Positions 27,272 through 35,139 of a DNA stretch of 64,000 bases are shown here, piece by piece. The stretch is from Streptomyces celluloflavus (GTDB lineage Bacteria; Actinomycetota; Actinomycetes; Streptomycetales; Streptomycetaceae): contig JOEL01000055.1 in NCBI GenBank assembly GCA_000720995.1, positions 16,593 to 80,592 on the forward strand, read 5' to 3'. Position numbers and translations under genes: made by a program. The notes under the pieces were generated by a model. It made no database searches and was not told the origin of the DNA. It saw nothing but the letters and a program-made list of their open reading frames with translations. Position 1 is the first letter of the stretch. Each line of letters begins with the position of its first letter.

Positions 27272-30010
27272 ATGACCACCCCCACCCGGCCGCGCCCCGG
27301 CGGCGCCCCGCCCCGTACTGGGACAGCGGCCCGCGGCGGCACGGCCCGCTTCCTCGCCCGGCGCTCACTGCGGCTGCACCGCAAGGCATGGGCCGCGGTG
27401 TTCGCGGCCCTCGTGTTCACCTCCCTGCTGCTGGGCAGCTTCGCGCTGACGACGGTGTCCGCGGCCATCGGCCACGCCCGGGTGGAGCGGTACGCCGCCA
27501 CCGCCGCGGTGGTCGCCGGAGACCAGAGCACCCGCTACACCGCCAAGCCCGCGGGCTCCCAGCCCCGGACCGAGACCGCGGCACTCACCGAACGGGTGCG
27601 GGTGCCGCGTACGGCGCTGCCCCGGCTCGCCGCCGTCCCGGGCGTCCGGGCGGCCATCGGCGACGACGTCATCCCGGTCACCCTGACCGGCCGCGGCGGC
27701 ACGGCCGTGCCCGGCCCGGTCAGCGACGCGGGCGACTCCCCGGTCCTCGGGCACGGCTGGGCGGCCGCCGCGCTGGCGCCGTTCACCCTGCGCACGGGAC
27801 ACGCGCCCGCCACCGACCGGCAGATCGTCCTGGACGGCGACCTGGCGGCCCGCTCCGGCGTCCGGGTGGGGGACGAGGTCACCGTGCAGACCCTCGGCAC
27901 ACCGGCCGCGTACGAGGTGTCCGGCATCGCCGCGCCCACGGGGCGGGACGGGAAGAGCGGTCTGGGCCATCAGGGCACCGTCTTCTTCAGCGACCGGCAG
28001 GCCCGGCAGCTGGCCGGGCACCCGGACACCACCGACGCCATCGGCGTGCTGGCCGACCCGGGAGTGGACGCGGACCGGCTGTACACCGGACTGCGCCGGG
28101 CACTGGACGGCGGAGCGCCCGTCAAGGACGCGGCGGCCGCCGACCGTTACCAGGAGGACTCGGGCGCCCTGCGGGTACTGACCGGCGACGGGCGCGGCGA
28201 CCCGGAGTTCCTCGCGGTGGCGCCCAGCCGTACGAGCCTGCTGATGCTGATGGGTTCGGTCAGCGGCATCGTCCTCATGATCGCCGGCCTGGTGGTCGCC
28301 AGTACCGTGGCGCAGGCGGTGCACCAGCGCTCGCGAGAGATGGCACTGCTGCGCGCGGTCGGCGCCACCCCGCGGCAACTGCGGGCCACGGTGAGCCGGG
28401 AGATCACGGTGGTGGCGCTGGCCGCGGCCCTGGTCGGCGCGGTCGTTTCGGCACCGGTCTTCCTCACCCTGGTCTCGATGCTGCGCTCACGCGGCGCGGT
28501 CCCGACCGGACTCGAACTGCCCAGCCCCCTGTGGCTGTTCGCGGTACCGCTGATCACCGCGGCGCTGACCGTGCTGGCGGCCCGCGGGGTCGCGGCCCTC
28601 TCCTGCCGCCGGATCGCCAAGGTCCGGCCGGCCGAGGCGATGGGCGAGGCGCAGCGCGAACCGGCGCGGCCGGCGCGCGGACGCACCGTGACCGGTGTGG
28701 TGCTGCTGGCCCTGGGCCTCGCCGCGGCAGCCACGGCGGCGCTGCAATTCGGGGAACTCGCCGCGATGGCGGCCAGCAGCGCGACGCTGGCCCTGGTGAT
28801 CGCGTGCGCGCTGCTCGGCCCGTGGATCGCGCGCGGCGCGACGCGGCTGCTGGGAGCACCGGCGCGGCGGCTGGGCGGTCCCGGCGGCTATCTGGCGGCC
28901 GCCGCGGCGCGCGCCAACGCCCGCCGCCTGGGCGCCGCGATCACGCCGATCGCGCTGGTGGTGGCCTTCATCGGGGTGCAGCTCTCGGCCGGTGCGACCA
29001 TCGACCGGCTGGGCGCCGAGCAGGCCGGGCAGGCGATGCGTGCCCAGCTCGCGGTGACCACCGACGGCGCGGGCCTGCCGGAGGCGGCGGTCGACCGGGC
29101 CCGGCAGACGCCCGGGGTGGCCTCGGCCACCGGTGTGCTGCACTCCACCGTCGTGCTGGCCTCCCAGGAGTTCGACGGCCAGCCGAAGCTGGACCGGCTG
29201 CCGGTGCTGGGCGTACGGCCCGCGGCGCTGCCCGCCACCCTCGACCCGGCGGTCACCTCCGGCGATCTGAAGAACCTGGGCAAGGGCACGGTCGCGGTCG
29301 GTAGCGACCGGGCGCGCTCGCTGGACCTCGCGATCGGCTCAACCGTGACGATCCGTTACGGCGACGGTGCGGCGGTCCCGTTGAAGGTGGCCGCCATCTA
29401 CCAGCGCTCCCTGGCACTGGGCGACTTCCTCTTCGCGTCCCAGGAGCTGGCACCGCATCTCGCCGCGCCGCTGAACTCCCGCATCCTGCTGGGCCTGGAG
29501 CCGGGCGCCGATCCGGGGTCCGTACGCAAGGCGCTGACCGAGCGGCTGGCGTCCGCCGCGGTGTCCACCACGGTGGTGACCGGACCGCGGAGCGAACACC
29601 TCCAGGCCGAGGACCGGGGTCTCGGACAGGTGATCACGATGCTCGCGGTGGGGGTGATCGGCGGCTTCACGGCCATCGCCGTGCTCAGCACGCTGACGCT
29701 CATCATGGTGGGCCGCCGCCAGGAGCTGGTGCTGCTCCGGCTGGTCGGCGCGAGCCGCCGTCAGATACGGCGGATGCTGCGCACCGAGGCGGCGATGGTG
29801 ATCACCGTCGGGGTGGTCGTCGGCGGGCTGGCGGCGGCGATCCCGCTCACCGCGCTCAGCTTCTCACTGACCGGCTCGCTCCCCTATCTGCCGCCCGGCC
29901 AGGCGGCGTTGATCGTCGGGACGGCCGTGCTGACGGCCGCCGCCGGCTACCTCCTGCCCGCCAGATCCGTCCTGCGCAGCCGGCACCCGGCCGGTCCTGG
30001 CGGCCGCTGA
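27272..30010 (+). CDS. FtsX-type ABC transporter permease (module 1)
   Basis: This 912-residue permease has an N-terminal helix (about residues 35-60) and a large extracytoplasmic domain. A first FtsX domain of three helices contains the LLRAVGATPRQLR cytoplasmic motif near 365. Two more helices and a second extracytoplasmic domain follow, then a C-terminal FtsX domain with VLLRLVGASRRQIRRMLRTE near 820. This is the duplicated-FtsX architecture of the long actinobacterial permeases. ATG 27272 is chosen with GGGGAG 11 bases upstream. A GTG at 27263 overlapping the previous stop is possible. It is the membrane partner of the ATPase just upstream. Confidence 0.92.
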   Translation: MTTPTRPRPGGAPPRTGTAARGGTARFLARRSLRLHRKAWAAVFAALVFTSLLLGSFALTTVSAAIGHARVERYAATAAVVAGDQSTRYTAKPAGSQPRTETAALTERVRVPRTALPRLAAVPGVRAAIGDDVIPVTLTGRGGTAVPGPVSDAGDSPVLGHGWAAAALAPFTLRTGHAPATDRQIVLDGDLAARSGVRVGDEVTVQTLGTPAAYEVSGIAAPTGRDGKSGLGHQGTVFFSDRQARQLAGHPDTTDAIGVLADPGVDADRLYTGLRRALDGGAPVKDAAAADRYQEDSGALRVLTGDGRGDPEFLAVAPSRTSLLMLMGSVSGIVLMIAGLVVASTVAQAVHQRSREMALLRAVGATPRQLRATVSREITVVALAAALVGAVVSAPVFLTLVSMLRSRGAVPTGLELPSPLWLFAVPLITAALTVLAARGVAALSCRRIAKVRPAEAMGEAQREPARPARGRTVTGVVLLALGLAAAATAALQFGELAAMAASSATLALVIACALLGPWIARGATRLLGAPARRLGGPGGYLAAAAARANARRLGAAITPIALVVAFIGVQLSAGATIDRLGAEQAGQAMRAQLAVTTDGAGLPEAAVDRARQTPGVASATGVLHSTVVLASQEFDGQPKLDRLPVLGVRPAALPATLDPAVTSGDLKNLGKGTVAVGSDRARSLDLAIGSTVTIRYGDGAAVPLKVAAIYQRSLALGDFLFASQELAPHLAAPLNSRILLGLEPGADPGSVRKALTERLASAAVSTTVVTGPRSEHLQAEDRGLGQVITMLAVGVIGGFTAIAVLSTLTLIMVGRRQELVLLRLVGASRRQIRRMLRTEAAMVITVGVVVGGLAAAIPLTALSFSLTGSLPYLPPGQAALIVGTAVLTAAAGYLLPARSVLRSRHPAGPGGR

Positions 30011-30134
30011 TGACGCACCGGCCGAGGGCTGACGGGGCATCGACGGGGCGCTGACCGAGAACGACGGCCGGCACCGCATCGGTCGGCACCACGCCATGGC
30101 GTCGGCCGACGGCCCGCACCACGGCACCACGACA

Positions 30135-30204
30135 GACCGGCGTCCGGCGTACGACGGCCGATGACTGACGACCGACGGCTGAAGACCGACAACCGACAAC
30201 CGAC
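30135..30204 (+). repeat. Degenerate 7-bp tandem array, consensus GACCGAC
   Basis: Ten consecutive 7-bp units (GACCGGC, GTCCGGC, GTACGAC, GGCCGAT, GACTGAC, GACCGAC, GGCTGAA, GACCGAC, AACCGAC, AACCGAC) lie in the 234-base gap after the permease gene, ending about 40 bases before the next start codon. Confidence 0.6.
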
Positions 30205-30244
30205 CCCACGATCCACCGATGACAAGAAGCAGGAGTTCCTTTCC

Positions 30245-30706
30245 ATGGCACGTTTGACGGCGACGATCTTCATCACCCTCGTGGGCGGTGCGGCGCTGGT
30301 GGCGAGTGCCTTCCAGCCCTGGTACCGAGGCCGCGATCCCCGGTCGGTGCCGGTGACCGACCTGATCACCGGGCTGCACGACGGCGGCACCGCCGCGCTC
30401 GCCACCTCCATGCTGCTGCCCCTGGCGCTCGCGGCGGCGCTGGCCCTGCTCGGCCTGGGCCTTCGCTCCCGGGCGGTGCTGGCGGTGTCCGCGCTGCTGG
30501 GCCTCGCCACCGGGGGCCTCTTCCTGGTCCAGCAGATCCAGGCGGTCCCGTCGGATGCCTTCCACTTCACCGACCTGGGACAGGGGCTGTTCAACGTGGT
30601 GGGCGGCGCGGTGTTCCTGGTGATCGCGGCGGCGGTGCTCCCCTCCCGGGAGAGCCGTGGCGCCGTGGGGCGCGGGGCGGACCGGCCCGGCGGCTGGGAG
30701 CGCTGA
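30245..30706 (+). CDS. Small integral membrane protein of unknown function
   Basis: This 153-residue protein shows about four hydrophobic helices, at roughly residues 6-22, 55-75, 80-100 and 118-137. Charged, probably extracytoplasmic, loops separate them (PWYRGRDPRSVPVTDLI and QAVPSDAFHFTD). AGGAG lies about 10 bases before the ATG. I do not recognise the family. It follows the module-1 transporter on the same strand, but the 234-base gap with a tandem repeat suggests separate transcription. A strong hairpin follows. Confidence 0.7.
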   Translation: MARLTATIFITLVGGAALVASAFQPWYRGRDPRSVPVTDLITGLHDGGTAALATSMLLPLALAAALALLGLGLRSRAVLAVSALLGLATGGLFLVQQIQAVPSDAFHFTDLGQGLFNVVGGAVFLVIAAAVLPSRESRGAVGRGADRPGGWER

Positions 30707-30717
30707 CCGCTCCGCAG

Positions 30718-30749
30718 ACACCCCCTGCACCGGATTCGGCAGGGGGTGT
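30718..30749. terminator. Bidirectional hairpin terminator
   Basis: A perfect 11-bp stem, ACACCCCCTGC with GCAGGGGGTGT, and a 10-base loop lie between the convergent membrane-protein genes. Confidence 0.8.
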
Positions 30750-30797
30750 GCGGCCGTGCGGGGACGGTGCTCTCGGACGTGGGGGCGGGCGCCGTCC

Positions 30798-30908
30798 TCA
30801 GATCGTGAGGAGGACATTGATGACGACGCCGACGGCGACGACGGCGAGCACGATCCAGGGCCACATGGGGCGCTCTTTGGTCGGCTTCCAATCGCTGGAG
30901 TCCGGCAT
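30798..30908 (-). CDS. 36-residue single-pass membrane miniprotein
   Basis: An ATG at 30908 with AGGAG six bases upstream opens a 36-codon frame ending with TGA at 30798. The product has a polar N-terminus (MPDSSDWKPTKERP) and one hydrophobic helix from MWPWIVLAVVAV to the C-terminal VLLTI. The good ribosome site, clean single-helix composition and placement between two terminator-like and repeat regions support expression. It resembles the small hydrophobic proteins common in Streptomyces genomes, with no known function. It is too short for standard ORF cutoffs. Confidence 0.65.
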   Translation of the reverse strand: MPDSSDWKPTKERPMWPWIVLAVVAVGVVINVLLTI

Positions 30909-31071
30909 GACTGCTCCTGACGCTGGGTTCGGTGATTCGGTGCTGGGAAGGGGGGCCGGGCCCTCGGGTGACGGAAGAGACCCAAGGAGCCCGGCAGCGG
31001 GTGCCGGCGACGCGCGAGCAGCGGGCCGCGCGTCGGCCGGGACCCGTTCACGGGGTGACTTGTAGTCGTCG

Positions 31072-31503
31072 TTACTTGTAGTCGTCGCGGTTCAGGCAGG
31101 TGTGGCGCAGGTCCTTGAGCCGGTCGTTCTGCTCGGAGATGTACCCGAGGACCGTGCGGCTCGTGCCCTTGCCCTTGACCTCGGCGCTGCGCATCTTCTC
31201 CGCGGTCGATTCGATGGCTTGACGGAGCTTCTCGTCCGGCGCTTCCTTGGCCATCTCGTCCAGCTCGTCGGCGCGCTTCCTGATGTCCCGCTTCGTCTTT
31301 TCCGCATCGTTCGGAAACGGATTGGTGAACGTCTTGCCCACGATCTTCGCGCACAGTTCCACGCGGTCGGCGGTCTTGGCGCTCACGTCGCGGCAACCGG
31401 CCAGTCCCACGGTCAGTGCCGCCGCGGTGATCACCGCGGCGACCACGGCACCGGCCCGTTCACGGCGCCTCCTTGCTACGGGCCCTGACTCCTTCGGTGT
31501 CAC
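31072..31503 (-). CDS. Small predicted lipoprotein
   Basis: The GTG at 31503 is preceded by AGGAGG seven bases upstream and opens a 143-residue protein. It has an Arg-rich start, hydrophobic core AVVAAVITAAALTVG and lipobox LAGC. The mature part is highly charged and helical (for example RDIRKRADELDEMAKEAP), with a Cys pair outside the lipobox that could form a disulfide. I do not recognise a family. A 14-15 base sequence covering the last codons and stop (CGACGACTACAAGT) is directly repeated just downstream, a minor duplication. Confidence 0.75.
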   Translation of the reverse strand: MTPKESGPVARRRRERAGAVVAAVITAAALTVGLAGCRDVSAKTADRVELCAKIVGKTFTNPFPNDAEKTKRDIRKRADELDEMAKEAPDEKLRQAIESTAEKMRSAEVKGKGTSRTVLGYISEQNDRLKDLRHTCLNRDDYK

Positions 31504-32000
31504 CTGACGGCCTCCTGTCGTGGTCCGCCGCCCGCGGTGGCGGGCTCTGCGATGACTCCATCCTGCGCCGCCGGGCGGCCGGGCGCAGTAGGGCACACTC
31601 CCGAAGCGAGGTAGCAGAGAACTGCACCTCGACGTGGCGCGGTCCATGTCGCAGGCCGGCGATCAGGCCCCGGGCGAGGGGCCGTTCGCGGGATGGTCAG
31701 GGATGGCCGACGAGCTCACCGATGACTCCGGCGGAGAAACCCCGGGAGAGCCACGTGGTCGGCTCGCCGCCCGGCGAGCCCGGTCTTCTCCACATCGACC
31801 CGCATCTGACGTGCGAGGGCCGACTCGCCGCAAGCGCTCAACGGTCTGGGAATTGCCGAACGGACCCTCGGACAGCGGGAGTTGAGGCAGCTACGGACGA
31901 TCCGGATCTCCCCCCGGCTCCCCGCACCGGAGACGGGCACCGGCCGAGCGCCCACCACGGCGCGGGACGGCCGCCGGTCCCGTACACCACCGGCCATTGA
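31504..32000. other. Gene-free stretch
   Basis: No reading frame here has a ribosome site or recognisable motif. The frames on both strands are rich in Arg, Pro and Gly without domain character. Upstream control elements of the lipoprotein gene should lie at its left edge. Confidence 0.5.
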
Positions 32001-32097
32001 CCACCGGCCACCGGCCACCGGCACCGGCCGCCAACCGCCGGCACCGGCCACCAGCCACCGGCACAGGCCACCAGCCACCGGCACCGGCCGCCGCCAC
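32001..32097. repeat. CCACCGG-type tandem repeat array
   Basis: Three perfect 7-bp CCACCGG units (32001-32021) pass into a longer compound array of CACCGGCC and CCACCAG words that ends about 30 bases from the stop of the second response regulator. Confidence 0.65.
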
Positions 32098-32127
32098 CGA
32101 CGGTGACCCCCGCCGCCCCCGCCCCCG

Positions 32128-32772
32128 TCAGGCCCGCAGATACGCCAGAACGGCCAGCACCCGGCGGTGTCCGTTGGCCGGGGCCGGCAGTTCGAGCTTG
32201 GTGAAGATGTTGCCGATGTGCTTGTTGACCGAACTCTCGACGATGAACAGGGATTCGGCGATGACGCTGTTGCTCTGCCCCTCGGCCATCAGCGCCAGCA
32301 CCTCCCGCTCCCGCTGGGTGAGCGAGCCCAGCGGATCGTCGCCCGCCTTGCGGATCATCAGCTGGGAGATCACCTCCGGGTCCATCGCCGTCCCCCCGGC
32401 CGCGACCCGCTCCAGCGCCTCCAGGAACTCCTCCGTACGCCCCACCCGGTCCTTGAGCAGATAGCCGACGCCGGAGGCGCTCTGCGCCAGCAGCTCGGCC
32501 GCGTACGCCCGCTCGACGTACTGCGACAGCACCAGTACCGGCAGGTCCGGGATTTCGCGGCGCGCCGCGACGACCGCGCGCAGGCCCTCGTCGCGGAAGG
32601 TGGGCGGCAGCCGGACGTCCACCACCGCGGCGTCGGGGCGGTGTTCGAGCAGCGCGGGCAGCAGATCGTCACCGTTGTCGACGGTGGCGCAGATCTCGTG
32701 GCCCTCGCCGGCCAGCAGCAGGACCAGCCCCTCCCGGAGCAGCGCGTTGTCTTCGGCGATCAGGATCCGCAT
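32128..32772 (-). CDS. NarL/LuxR-type response regulator (module 2)
   Basis: This 214-residue regulator has a receiver domain (acidic pair at residues 7-8, phospho-acceptor Asp52 in AVVDVRLPP, Lys in LLKDRVG) and a LuxR helix-turn-helix (LTQREREVLALMAEGQSNSVIA, SVNKHIGNIFTKL). It is very like the module-1 regulator, sharing the opening MRI(V/L)IAEDNALLREG. ATG 32772 lies inside the end of the kinase gene (13-base overlap, the same arrangement as module 1), so translation is coupled. It presumably controls the divergent ABC transporter. Confidence 0.94.
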   Translation of the reverse strand: MRILIAEDNALLREGLVLLLAGEGHEICATVDNGDDLLPALLEHRPDAAVVDVRLPPTFRDEGLRAVVAARREIPDLPVLVLSQYVERAYAAELLAQSASGVGYLLKDRVGRTEEFLEALERVAAGGTAMDPEVISQLMIRKAGDDPLGSLTQREREVLALMAEGQSNSVIAESLFIVESSVNKHIGNIFTKLELPAPANGHRRVLAVLAYLRA

Positions 32773-34058
32773 GGAATCTCCACTCTGAGTACGGTCGGGC
32801 CGCCCGGCGGGCTGGTCAGCTCGGTGCTGCCGTCGAAGGCCGCGACCCGGCGGCGTACGCCCATGATCCCGCTGCCGGCATGCTCCGACGCGCCACCGCG
32901 TCCGTTGTCCTCCACCCGGAGGGAGATGCCCCGCTCGGTGATCCGCAGCCACACCAGGGCGCTGTCCGCCCCGCTGTGCTTGGCGATGTTCGTCATCGTC
33001 TCGGAGATGACGAAGTACGCCGCCGCCTCCACCGCCGCCGGTGCGCGCAGCGGCGCCGCGCGCTCATCGATATCGATCCTCGTGGGCACCGCGGAGAGCG
33101 CGGCCAGCGCCCGGACCGCGTCCACCAGACCGCGGTCGATCAGTACCGGCGGATAGATCCCGCGCACCAGCTGGCGCAGCGAGTCCAGTGCCTGCTGGGT
33201 CAGTTGCTGGGTCGCCTCGACCATCTCGGGGACCTGCTCGGGCCGGTTCTTGAGCGCCCGCCGGATCAGGCCCAGGCGCAGCGAGACGGCGACGATCCCG
33301 GCCTGCGCGCCGTCGTGCAGATCCCGTTCGATGCGGCGCAGTTCGGCGTCGTGCGCGTCCAGCGCCTCGGCGCGGGTGACGGACAGGTGCTTGACCCGCT
33401 GGGCGAGTGGCACCCGGGCACGGGCGGTCAGCAGCCGCCGCGACCCCAGGGCGTGCAGCCGGGCCAGCAGCGAGAGCACGGCGGCGGCCGCCACCGCGTA
33501 GCCCACCCCGACGGCCATCGCGCCGATCGCCTTCGGCCAGGAATCGACCGTGATCATGATGATGGAGCCCCGCTCGCGCGGTGCGAGCCGCCACCACACG
33601 GGCGCGGAGAGCCAGTTGACCGCGCGGCCGCACGCGATCAGCGCCGCGACACAGGTCAGCGTGCCCGGCACGCTGTGCGCGAGCAGCCAGACGAGGTCCT
33701 TGCGCACGGCCGGATCGCGCAGCGACGGCGGCGCCCCGGGCGGCGCGCCGTCCTCCGGCAGCCGGTAGTGGGTGGCCACGCCGACGCGCAACTGGCGGGA
33801 GACCTGGCGGCGGTGGAACTCGGCGAACCGGCGCAGCGCGCGCAACGCCGTGGGCAGCAGCAGGAAGCCCGTACCCACCAGGCACAGGGCGAAGACGATG
33901 GCGAGCGCGTAGAGCGCCAGCAGCCCGGCGAGGCCGGTGCCCAGGCACACCAGGACGTAACCGGCGGACGGCGGGAAGCGGCGGAAGATCTGCCGGAGCA
34001 GTTCCCTGAACGGCGGCCGGAGCAGCCGGCGCGACGCGGTGAACAGGGGCGTGGACAT
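32760..34058 (-). CDS. Sensor histidine kinase, HisKA_3 family (module 2)
   Basis: ATG 34058 opens a 432-residue kinase with about four hydrophobic helices: paired ones near residues 35-75, then near 135-160 and 185-210. The phospho-acceptor motif RRIERDLHDGAQAGI carries His248, and the HATPase domain has N-box ETMTNIAKHS and DNGRGGASEHAGSGIMG. It is of the NarL-partner class and is the paralogue of the module-1 kinase, though the membrane part is longer and differs, so it may sense a different cue. It is divergent from the ABC ATPase gene across a 238-base gap holding a perfect inverted repeat. Confidence 0.93.
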   Translation of the reverse strand: MSTPLFTASRRLLRPPFRELLRQIFRRFPPSAGYVLVCLGTGLAGLLALYALAIVFALCLVGTGFLLLPTALRALRRFAEFHRRQVSRQLRVGVATHYRLPEDGAPPGAPPSLRDPAVRKDLVWLLAHSVPGTLTCVAALIACGRAVNWLSAPVWWRLAPRERGSIIMITVDSWPKAIGAMAVGVGYAVAAAAVLSLLARLHALGSRRLLTARARVPLAQRVKHLSVTRAEALDAHDAELRRIERDLHDGAQAGIVAVSLRLGLIRRALKNRPEQVPEMVEATQQLTQQALDSLRQLVRGIYPPVLIDRGLVDAVRALAALSAVPTRIDIDERAAPLRAPAAVEAAAYFVISETMTNIAKHSGADSALVWLRITERGISLRVEDNGRGGASEHAGSGIMGVRRRVAAFDGSTELTSPPGGPTVLRVEIPCGS

Positions 34059-34221
34059 CGATGACTGAACCCCCCGGAGCAGCGGCGTCAGCACCGTACC
34101 ACCGGCGGCGGAGACCGGCCCGGGGACGGCCGCCCCGCGCCACCGGTCCGGGGCCTGACCGGCGCCTTCGGGCGGCCGAGGGGGCACTTAACTGCACCTT
34201 TCACCCTCCAGTCCACGCGGT

Positions 34222-34243
34222 GGTTCCCGAGGAGCCGGGAACC
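34222..34243. promoter_or_regulatory. Inverted repeat between kinase and ABC transporter genes
   Basis: GGTTCCCG-AGGAGC-CGGGAACC is a perfect 8-6-8 inverted repeat, 54 bases before the ATPase start codon. It is a good candidate for the module-2 response regulator binding site, or for the transcript leader. Confidence 0.5.
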
Positions 34244-34296
34244 TAGCGTGCTGATCGGCAGGGCACGACGGACGACCGCGCAGCGAAGGACCGGAT

Positions 34297-35136
34297 GTGA
34301 GCAGAAGGGAACGGGCGGCACGGGCCGAGGCGGCACGGGCCATGGCCTCCCGTGCGAACGAGGCCACGCCTCCGGGACACGGCACCGGCGGCGGCCCGGC
34401 CGACGGTAACCACCAGGTCGTACGCCTGGACGGCGTCCGCAAGACCTACGGCAGAGGCGCCGGCGCCGTACACGCCCTGCGCGATCTCTCCCTCGGCTTC
34501 CTGCGCGGTTCGTTCACCGCGGTCATGGGGCCCTCCGGCGCGGGCAAGAGCACGTTCCTGCACTGTGCGGCGGGACTGGACCGGCCGGACGCCGGCACCG
34601 TGGTGCTGGGCGGCACGGACCTGTCGGACCTCACCGAGGTCGAACTGACCATGCTGCGCCGGGAACGCGTCGGGTTCGTCTTCCAGGCGTACAACCTGAT
34701 GGCGGCGCTGACGGTTGCGGACAACATCACGCTGCCCCTGATGCTCGCCGACCGGCAGCCGGACCGCGCCTGGCTGGACCGGGTGGTGTCCCAGGTGGGG
34801 CTGGGCGACCGGCTCGCCCACCGGCCGTCCGAGCTCTCCGGCGGCCAGCAGCAGCGCGTCGCCATCGCCCGCGCGCTGGCCGCCCGGCCCGAGGTGGTCT
34901 TCGCCGACGAGCCCACCGGCGCGCTGGACGGCCGCACCGCCCGGCAGGTGCTGCAACTGCTGCGGGACATCGTCGACTCGACGGGCCAGACCGTGGTGAT
35001 GGTCACCCACGACCCGGTCGCCGCCTCCTACGCGCACCGGGTGGTGTTCCTGGCGGACGGCCGGTACGCGGAGGAGCTGACCGGGCCGACACCGGACCGG
35101 ATCGCCGAGCGGATGACCCGCCTGGGAGAGTGGTGA
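34297..35136 (+). CDS. MacB-type ABC transporter ATP-binding protein (module 2)
   Basis: This 279-residue ATPase has an Ala/Arg-rich N-terminal extension, then Walker A GPSGAGKST, Q-loop VFQAYNLMAALTV, signature LSGGQQQRVAIARAL, Walker B VVFADEPTGALDG and switch MVTHDP. GTG 34297 is the assumed start. An ATG at 34342 would also give a complete domain. It ends three bases before the permease start, a typical MacB-like pair. It is paralogous to the ATPase at 26370-27266. Confidence 0.93.
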   Translation: MSRRERAARAEAARAMASRANEATPPGHGTGGGPADGNHQVVRLDGVRKTYGRGAGAVHALRDLSLGFLRGSFTAVMGPSGAGKSTFLHCAAGLDRPDAGTVVLGGTDLSDLTEVELTMLRRERVGFVFQAYNLMAALTVADNITLPLMLADRQPDRAWLDRVVSQVGLGDRLAHRPSELSGGQQQRVAIARALAARPEVVFADEPTGALDGRTARQVLQLLRDIVDSTGQTVVMVTHDPVAASYAHRVVFLADGRYAEELTGPTPDRIAERMTRLGEW

Positions 35137-35139
35137 GCC

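Noticed and set aside
31504-32000. Possible genes in the gap after the lipoprotein
   Set aside because: The short frames lack ribosome sites and domain patterns.
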